Part shown: positions 61,001-64,000 of the stretch, piece by piece
Numbering within the stretch: the stretch's first letter is position 1
Layout of the letters: the number at the start of each line of letters is the position of its first letter
DNA from: Macrostomum hystrix
Taxonomy: Eukaryota; Platyhelminthes; Macrostomidae
Reading direction: 5' to 3'
DNA length: 64,000 bases
Assembly (NCBI GenBank): GCA_950097015.1
Contig: CATNEN010000001.1
Span: 14,687,001 to 14,751,000, forward strand
Program-made: the position numbers and the translations under genes
Notes under the pieces: generated by a model
The model's database searches: none
The model's input: only the letters and a program-made list of their open reading frames with translations
What the model was told of the DNA's origin: nothing

Positions 61001-64000
61001 AATAATAGCTTCTCATTTTCTGGCACTGTCAGTTACAAAGCATCGGCATAATTTTCGCTGTCTCACGTGTTGTCTGCACTGCTTAAGACAACACCACGCA
61101 TATTATAGTACCTTGAAGACTAGGACACTCGTAATTTGTCTGAGAACATTCAGGAAGCAGCTCATGATTATACATAATTTAATTAAGCAATGCTCAGACA
61201 CTCATCTGATAACCTATTAAAGTTCGCCTGCGCTACTAGAGTGCATTGATTGGTACGACAGGATGAATGCTCTCTTTCAGCCTTTTAGGATCATTATTTA
61301 GAGTACTAAATAAGAACTAGAGAACGAACTGACGAACTTGACACACCTACGAGTACTATACAGGGGGTAGTGTTTCAAACGAACCGAAAATTTCACAACG
61401 TCGAAATATCACAACGCTGAATCGCACAGCAGGAATAGGAGACTTTTCAAGCATGAAAGCCTTTTACTAACCTTGTTATTTCTGATAACATTTTGATTTG
61501 CTTCGAGTCTCTTATCTCTGCAATGAAATTCGACGTTGTGAAATTTCGGTGTCGTGAAATTTCGGGCTCGCGAAACGCCCCCCTCTTACAGACAACTTCT
61601 AATGTACATTCTCTGCCGACCAGCCACCTCACACCAAATGTACATTCTCTGCCGACCAGCCACCTCACTCCAAATGTACGTTCTCTCCCGAACAGCCATC
61701 TCACTCCAAGTGTACGTTCTCCCCCGACCAGCCATCTCAATCCAAATGTACATTCTCTGCCGACCAGCCACCTCACTCCAAATGTACGTTCTCTCCCGAC
61801 TAACCCCCTCACTCCAAATGTACATTGTCTCACCCATTCCAATCTCACTCCGATATCCGTTGCAGGCCACGCTATCTGGAATCAGCTTCTCGACGTACAT
61901 CTCAGACAGCTGGAACAAGCTCGACTGTACAGCAGTGGGCCTATTTGTACTAGGCTTCATTCTGCGCATGATATCTCTGCTAAGCGAATCGCCAGCCGCA
62001 ATGGACTTGGCAACGCACTCCTATGACGTCATACTGACGGACGGGCTGTTCATAATAGCCCGAATCTGCTACGCATTCAGCTTGTTCTCCTTCTACATCA
62101 GACTAATGTACATCTTCAGCTTCCATATCGCCCTGGGACCCAAGCTGATCATGATTGGCAAGATGGTCATCAACGATCTAGTGCCCTTCATGGTCATCCT
62201 GCTGGTCTTCATTCTGGGCTACGGTGTGGCTGCTCAGTCCATCGCCTATCCGACTGGATTTTACACGCCCAGTCCAGAGTTCAACAAGACCTCGCCGGAC
62301 AAGATGACCCAGACCGAAATCTTTATTCACTTTCTTACTAGGGCCTATTTTCAAATGTTTGGCGACTTCGGATTGGATTCTATACAAGCCGAGGGTGAGT
62401 TATGGGGTCCTCGTAATACTAATATCTGTAACGACTCCTGAGCTCACACACATAGGTGTTGTTTATCTGCCCTAAGTTGTACGACCAGCCCTCGTAACGA
62501 ACGCGGATTCGAGCACAGGGACGTTAGTTACCAGGACGGTAAATTTGAGTTTCTAATAGTAGCATGGCGTCCTAAAAAACAAATGACGTAGGTTAACTGA
62601 GGGTACCTACTTAAGGTTAAGGTTAAGTAGGTAAACGTTTCGATAGCGAGGTAAATGCCTCGTCATCGAATTTTTAGAGTCTATTTGTGGGACTGACCTT
62701 TTAACTAATATTATTCCGATAAAAAAGAACAAATGGTCATCTCTAACTGTACAATATTTCCTTCGACCGTTCCACAGACAAAGACTGCCTGGACGAAGGC
62801 AAATGTCCCCATTGGACTGCCAAATGGCTCCTACCAATCATGCTTGGCGTGTATGTGCTCCTGACCAACATTCTAATGTTCAACCTGTTGATCGCAATGT
62901 TCTCCAGCACTTACGAGTCTATCAATCAGTTCTCCGCTCTGCACTGGAACTATCAGAGGTACAGCATGATCAAGGAGTACATTGAGAGGTCTCCGCTGGC
63001 ACCGCCATTGATTATCATCTGGCACGTCTACGAGCTGGCCTTCTACATTCAACTGCGATATCAAGGACGGAAACGCTCGGAGCTGGAGGACCCGCTGCGA
63101 ATCAGCTACAAGGACAATGTGAAAAAGGAGCGCGAGCTAATCAAATGGGAGCATATGAAGGCCATGGACTTCCTTCGGCAGGGCCAGGAATCTCACAGCA
63201 AGAAGGTGGGTTTGGGGTGGGTGCTGCAGGCTGAGAGAATTGGAGGTTGAGGTGGGTGGTGCAGGCTGAGAGAATCGGAGGTTGGGGTGGGTGCTGCAGG
63301 CTGAGAGAATCGGAGGTTGGGGTGGGTGCTGCAGGCTGAGGTGGGTGATCTAGGGTGAGAGAATAGGAGGTTGAGGTGGGTGGTGCAGGGAGAGAGAATC
63401 GGAGGGTGGGGTGGGTGCTGTAGGCTAAGAGAATCGGAATTTGGCGAGTTATTCTAATTTTAAAGCTGTCGATGTTTTTAGTAAAAAAATGAGCAACTTT
63501 TTCTTTAATGTCGTCAGGGCGGTCGGTCGGACTCCAGGTCGGTGATCGTGCGGACTTCCGGACCGCAGCCGGGCCTCCTGCCCACGGCGGCCGCTGACGT
63601 GGCCAAGCAGATGTCGGACGCCACCAGCGGCATCGGCCTGGAGTTGGAGAAGAAGTTCAAGAATGTCGACTCGCAGCTGACAAAAATCAGCGCCGATTTC
63701 GATGCCCGACTGTCCGAGCTGACTAACACTCTCGCCACCTTCACCGTCACTGTTCAGGCCCTACGCGAAGGTCAAGACCGTCTGGCCACTGTGCAGCAGG
63801 CCCGCTCGTTCGCTGGCGCTGTTGGCAGCGCGGAGGCTCAGCAGCAGCAGCTCGCTCAGCTGGAGCAGCGGGTTCTTGACGCGGTTCGTCAGGCCTACCA
63901 GGCCGCCCCGCCGGCTTGGTTTCAGGAGCTGTCACGTGCCGCAGCCATCGAGGCTCTGGCATCGACGCCGGTGTCGGTGCGTGATTTAGACAGCGGCGCT
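36780..64000 (+). CDS. TRPM-type cation channel gene, 22 exons, 3' end beyond window
   Basis: Twenty-two exons, each with AG/GT borders and matching phase, join into one open frame of about 1598 codons. Order: Gly/Gln-rich start; TRPM N-terminal (SLOG-like) homology region (residues about 60-345); helical TRPM homology repeats (345-560); low-complexity linker from five phase-1 exons (562-821); pre-S1 and S1 (about 821-990); S2-S3 (1040-1118); S4, S5 and pore (1119-1295); S6, TRP helix and post-TRP helices (1295-1437); polar, partly coiled-coil tail (1438 on). TRPM channels are tetrameric plasma-membrane or vesicular cation channels. No Nudix or alpha-kinase domain is seen before the edge, so the subtype is open. 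ATG 36780 is the first in-frame Met, but the frame is open upstream to about 36708 and could join earlier exons. Confidence 0.9.
37064..37872. repeat. 21-bp minisatellite, TRPM intron 1
   Basis: About 38 units of ctgtctctctcattaccctat. 21 is a multiple of three, so ORFs of over 300 codons run through on both strands (VSLITLS and VMRETDR repeats); they are not genes. Confidence 0.95.
37878..38052 (+). CDS. TRPM exon 2
   Basis: The acceptor ccgttag sits at the very end of the minisatellite. Residues 76-134, phase 0 to 1: FVRLDSNTPDSAIYELLVKK, then PTLVINIFGGD, a core strand and Gly loop of the TRPM homology region. Donor GTGAGT. Confidence 0.9.
38527..40055. repeat. 21-bp minisatellite, TRPM intron 2
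   Basis: About 72 units of ctaacaggtatactacagtat with aat and gat variants in a higher-order pattern. Three long ORFs (LTGILQY, VVYLLDT, RYCSIPV repeats) are artefacts. Confidence 0.95.
40068..40234 (+). CDS. TRPM exon 3
   Basis: Residues 134-189, phase 1 to 0: GCWIVTSGFNLGIMKLAGEA, then AIGIASWGCIARREAL, matching the W-I-x-T-x-G-x-N and I-G-I-A-x-W-G motifs of TRPM proteins. The acceptor is ctgccctgcag. Confidence 0.95.
40321..40653 (+). CDS. TRPM exon 4
   Basis: Residues 190-300, phase 0 to 0. LDPNHTHFFLVDTG is the TRPM L-D-x-N-H-x-H-F-x-L-V-D motif. KVPMCGLLIGGDRFSLEQIY and CPIMAMK follow, the last strands of the SLOG-like domain. Markedly GC-richer than the introns. Donor GTTGGC. Confidence 0.95.
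40676..41300. repeat. 20-bp minisatellite, TRPM intron 4
   Basis: About 30 units of gtcatagtgagtcaagatgg with frequent point changes. Confidence 0.9.
41868..42193 (-). mobile_element. tRNA-derived SINE, copy 3
   Basis: Minus strand, complete tail (complement of ATT repeats at 41870-41884), full body and B box (complement of gagctcgattccgcg near 42140). The A box is degenerate. It ends about 45 bp before TRPM exon 5. Confidence 0.85.
42239..42366 (+). CDS. TRPM exon 5
   Basis: Residues 301-343, phase 0 to 2: GTGGAADVVAAAFDSYFQDD, equal to the G-S/T-G-x-x-A-D motif at the end of the TRPM N-terminal domain, then an acidic linker. Donor GTTAGT. Confidence 0.85.
42405..43190. repeat. 20-bp minisatellite, TRPM intron 5
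   Basis: About 39 units of ctcacctatatctaacaact in strict register; the last eight shift to ctcacccgtgtctaacaagt, a variant block next to the exon. Array and exon are 6 bp apart. Confidence 0.95.
43196..43371 (+). CDS. TRPM exon 6
   Basis: Residues 343-402, phase 2 to 1: LRGICQEFF, TKEVEMLHAIMMQHTSLIEV and FDLDGKMIASLLSSG. The LIEVFD-x(n)-DLD spacing is the start of the TRPM helical repeats. Confidence 0.9.
43440..43555 (+). CDS. TRPM exon 7
   Basis: Residues 402-440, phase 1 to 0: DQLNLKQLKICLTLNRADIA matches the TRPM D-Q-L-x-L-A-L-x-W-N-R-x-D-I-A motif; NKKWK ends the exon. Confidence 0.95.
43645..43794 (+). CDS. TRPM exon 8
   Basis: Residues 441-490, phase 0 to 0: FMYQALMEDRHDFVKLFLEQ then GFSLEDFLTVYILEKLY, the A-L-x-x-D-R-x-x-F-V-x-L-F-L-E-x-G motif of TRPM homology repeats. 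Confidence 0.95.
43883..43936 (+). CDS. TRPM exon 9
   Basis: 18 codons (NSKVAIFLQLWEYYRSHR), residues 491-508, phase 0 to 0, between tgctttcag and GTAGGT. Confidence 0.8.
43948..45050. repeat. 22-bp minisatellite, TRPM intron 9
   Basis: About 50 units of agtatagatctactgtctaa plus ct, with blocks of larger repeats (for example the tattatgtctactg block at 44300 and 44410). Confidence 0.95.
45051..45587. other. Intron 9 spacer between two arrays
   Basis: Unique AT-rich intronic DNA; nothing recognised. Confidence 0.5.
45588..47480. repeat. 43-bp minisatellite, TRPM intron 9
   Basis: About 44 highly uniform units (measured period 43) with the core tgctagtctagtcactgtaa; gctgaag/gttgaag variants alternate. 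The high identity points to recent expansion. Confidence 0.95.
47542..47701 (+). CDS. TRPM exon 10
   Basis: Residues 509-562, phase 0 to 1: VKLREVGKVIKVLVGDFYQP then LYTKKDF, equal to the TRPM x-V-G-x-x-I-x-x-L-x-G-x-(F/Y) motif before the linker. Donor GTAAGC. Confidence 0.9.
47950..48200. repeat. Decayed ~21-bp repeat, intron 10
   Basis: About ten strongly diverged cgttacttcacacaaag-like units; appears to be an old array of the same kind as its neighbours. Confidence 0.5.
48335..48514 (+). CDS. TRPM exon 11, symmetric linker exon
   Basis: Residues 562-622, phase 1 to 1, 180 nt. The acceptor cttatcag at 48334 was chosen because it alone keeps frame; the stronger-looking acceptor at 48308 runs into a stop. 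Q-rich: HQHQQQQKFSQLMRQQQ. Confidence 0.75.
48633..49320. repeat. 20-bp minisatellite, TRPM intron 11
   Basis: About 34 units of aacacctagagtcattgtct; a variant with extra acg marks a higher-order block repeated three times. Confidence 0.95.
49387..49479 (+). CDS. TRPM exon 12, symmetric linker exon
   Basis: 93 nt, residues 622-653, phase 1 to 1: GHARKRDLAIANNISSESNV then TGILFMDE. The acceptor (gatgaaag) has a weak pyrimidine tract, so it may be spliced inefficiently. Confidence 0.6.
49480..50100. other. AT-rich intron 12
   Basis: No feature recognised before the decayed repeat at 50.1 kb. Confidence 0.5.
50101..50290. repeat. 22-bp degenerate minisatellite, intron 12
   Basis: About eight units of tgaccttcatttgtacccta plus 2 bases, ending at the acceptor of exon 13. 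Confidence 0.75.
50301..50444 (+). CDS. TRPM exon 13, symmetric linker exon
   Basis: 144 nt, residues 653-701, phase 1 to 1. Acidic and Gly/Ser-rich: DESFSDAGGLGFANPMLDD, then SPSSPADGSGDA. Donor GTGAGC. Confidence 0.75.
50641..50998 (+). mobile_element. tRNA-derived SINE, copy 4 (full length)
   Basis: A box TGGCAGAGCGG at 50645-50655; B box GCTCGATTC at 50691-50699 (one mismatch); tRNA-unrelated body; (ATT)n tail at 50986-50997. Best preserved copy, about 358 bp, in TRPM intron 13. Confidence 0.9.
51316..51519 (+). CDS. TRPM exon 14, symmetric linker exon
   Basis: 204 nt, residues 701-769, phase 1 to 1. Holds LRRRRSSLEMLQELE, a basophilic-kinase-like RRRSS site, then an eight-Ala tract from a short GCT repeat. 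The same RRRRSSLE block recurs in exon 15. Confidence 0.8.
51835..52690. repeat. 15-bp minisatellite with 282-bp higher order, intron 14
   Basis: Units of gagatgtagggaggt (15 bp). A block of about 282 bp containing a fixed series of variants recurs (51912 and 52194, and a shorter third copy from about 52475). Confidence 0.95.
52894..53049 (+). CDS. TRPM exon 15, symmetric linker exon
   Basis: 156 nt, residues 769-821, phase 1 to 1: GFRLRRRRSSLEFMEAMQ, then a Q7 tract and TMIGPAPTGTKVLTEE. It was found by phase and homology to exon 14; the longest ORF here is in another frame. Confidence 0.8.
53206..53315 (+). CDS. TRPM exon 16
   Basis: Residues 821-857, phase 1 to 0: LERPARELLIWSLLVGKLQM then AELFWTMEK, equal to the TRPM R-P-x-x-E-L-x-x-W-(x)-L-x-x-x-x-x-M-A-x-x-F-W motif. 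Confidence 0.95.
53348..55215. repeat. 14-bp minisatellite, TRPM intron 16
   Basis: About 133 units of ctcactctaatcta with a/c/g variants and larger repeating blocks. The array ends 12 bp before exon 17; its pyrimidine-rich strand supplies the exon 17 polypyrimidine tract. Confidence 0.95.
55228..55766 (+). CDS. TRPM exon 17 (pre-S1 to S1)
   Basis: Residues 858-1037, phase 0 to 2. AAALLSSMILKAM, then LDQCYREDERRALLLINREL, TSTWMGRLSAKNS and S1 (SIGVLCGLVCPLLVPSVMLY, about 968-988). The W-M-G-R-L motif is typical of TRPM. The exon ends in a Q5 tract and polar tail; donor GTAAGA. Confidence 0.95.
55806..56925. repeat. 20-bp minisatellite, TRPM intron 17
   Basis: About 56 units of cagaatcttgagctgttaga in strict 20-bp register. 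Confidence 0.95.
57010..57475. repeat. 19-bp minisatellite, TRPM intron 17
   Basis: About 24 units of cattcttatctgttggaca; the shared ctgttaga words suggest origin from the neighbouring array. Confidence 0.9.
57476..58163. other. Remainder of TRPM intron 17
   Basis: A strong acceptor-like cattgcag precedes a G8 run at 57687, but no in-phase exon follows. Nothing else recognised. Confidence 0.5.
58164..58278 (+). CDS. TRPM exon 18
   Basis: Residues 1037-1075, phase 2 to 0: KSLISQLRRVSKLNCGQVFE then FYMAPVVRFVYNT, equal to the TRPM F-Y-x-A-P-(I/V)-V motif before S2. The frame fixes the acceptor at 58163, not the later ggccag. Confidence 0.9.
58320..58617 (+). mobile_element. tRNA-derived SINE, copy 5
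   Basis: A box TGGCAGAGCGG at 58327-58337, B box 58372-58380 (45 bp apart, as in a tRNA), body, and (ATT)n tail 58604-58617. Lies 40 bp after exon 18. Slightly shorter than copy 4 through an internal deletion. Confidence 0.9.
58688..58816 (+). CDS. TRPM exon 19 (S2-S3)
   Basis: Residues 1076-1118, phase 0 to 0: AYMTFLFLFSYLLLF is S2, and VMEYIVIVWIGTLLLEEVKQ includes the E-W-I-V-x(n)-E-E-(I/V)-x-Q block of TRPM S3. Confidence 0.95.
58875..59945. repeat. 24-bp minisatellite with higher order, intron 19
   Basis: Units of agaggagagaaggggtagaa plus tggc; blocks bounded by gcagtgaacgtagaatggca recur at about 59020, 59250 and 59630. ORFs of over 300 codons on both strands are artefacts. Confidence 0.95.
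59946..61597. other. AT-rich part of TRPM intron 19
   Basis: About 1.65 kb with no repeat or gene recognised. Near 61380-61570 short words (aatttcacaacg, cgtcgaaat and complements) form a weak inverted repeat. Confidence 0.5.
61598..61845. repeat. 36-bp minisatellite before exon 20
   Basis: About seven units with the core aaatgtacattctctgccga, period 36. Its pyrimidine-rich sequence merges into the exon 20 acceptor. Confidence 0.9.
61866..62394 (+). CDS. TRPM exon 20 (S4, S5, pore)
   Basis: Residues 1119-1295, phase 0 to 1. It has S3/S4 hydrophobics (CTAVGLFVLGFILRM; LFIIARICYAFSLFSFYIRL), the S4-S5 linker LGPKLIMIGKMVINDL, which is highly conserved in TRPM, S5 (FMVILLVFILGYGVAAQ), and the pore helix and filter RAYFQMFGDFGLD. 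Asp residues in the filter suit a cation pore. Donor GTGAGT. Confidence 0.95.
62437..62545 (-). mobile_element. Decayed SINE fragment
   Basis: Words in the order of the SINE body (ctcacacacataggtg, gcacgacaagccc-like, ggattcgagcacagggac) survive on the minus strand. Much older than the other copies. Confidence 0.4.
62778..63205 (+). CDS. TRPM exon 21 (S6 and TRP helix)
   Basis: Residues 1295-1437, phase 1 to 0. S6 is LPIMLGVYVLLTNILMFNLL then IAMFSSTYESI. WNYQRYSMIKEYIERSPLAP is the TRP-helix block (W-x-x-Q-R-Y-x-x-I-x-E-Y). Post-TRP helices run to KWEHMKAMDFL. The cysteines of DCLDEGKCPHW form the usual extracellular pair before S6. Confidence 0.95.
63206..63440. repeat. ~35-bp minisatellite, intron 21
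   Basis: About six units of gagagaatcggaggttgggg plus tgggtgctgcaggct, irregular at the right end. Confidence 0.85.
63518..64000 (+). CDS. TRPM exon 22 (C-terminal tail, cut by window edge)
   Basis: 161 codons open to the edge, entered in phase 0 after gtcgtcag. A Ser/Arg start (GGRSDSRSVIVRTSG), then heptad-like helices (LEKKFKNVDSQLTKISADF, ARLSELTNTLATF; AQLEQRVLDAVRQAY) that fit the tetrameric coiled coil of TRPM tails. A GTGCGT at 63977 could be its donor. No kinase or Nudix residues are visible yet. Confidence 0.85.

Overview
This window is nuclear DNA of an invertebrate animal. The genes are split by GT-AG introns that join in phase, and the families are animal ones: a TRPM cation channel, a Hairy/E(spl)-type bHLH repressor ending in WRPW, and an ETS domain. 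Many eukaryotic transposon classes are present (non-LTR LINEs, a Penelope-like element, a Helitron, Crypton-like tyrosine recombinases, an IS630/Tc1-like transposase and a tRNA-derived SINE). The species cannot be fixed from the sequence; a free-living flatworm or other lophotrochozoan is a guess.

Layout. 1-5 kb: AT-rich DNA with one unrecognised minus-strand coding exon (1279-2435). 5.2-6.35 kb: a 5'-truncated LINE (minus). 6.86-8.57 kb: a minus-strand multi-exon gene with a 10-residue repeat and C2H2-type fingers, interrupted by a frame break. 8.91-10.78 kb: a complete-looking non-autonomous Helitron with both termini, carrying a RepHel fragment. 10.8-13.1 kb: mixed minisatellites. 13.12-13.39 kb: an ETS-domain pseudo-exon with two stops. 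13.7-19.1 kb: duplicated intergenic blocks and an intronless HES-like gene (18784-19137), whose upstream flank is duplicated near 13.7 kb.

19.9-25.2 kb is a cluster of mobile-element genes, all on the minus strand: two Crypton-like tyrosine recombinases (each with one in-frame TAG at the domain junction) and a broken IS630-like transposase. They are separated by hairpins and a recurring GTCTATGG motif. 25.6-32.0 kb is a giant inverted-repeat element with arms of about 2.1-2.4 kb. Between the arms lie a J-domain (DnaJ-type) reading frame, a Penelope fragment with a hammerhead-ribozyme-like 3' region, and a LINE fragment.

33.2-64 kb: an ankyrin-repeat gene (33192 to about 35.6 kb), then a TRPM-type channel gene. 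I reconstructed 22 TRPM exons from 36780 to the right edge (about 1598 codons, open throughout, gene continuing). They cover the N-terminal TRPM homology region, a low-complexity linker built from five symmetric phase-1 exons, S1-S6, the pore, the TRP helix and the start of the C-terminal tail. Most larger introns hold their own tandem minisatellite, and unit lengths cluster near 19-24 bp. A tRNA-derived SINE is scattered through the ANK/TRPM introns. Long ORFs inside the minisatellites are artefacts of repeat length and are not annotated as genes.
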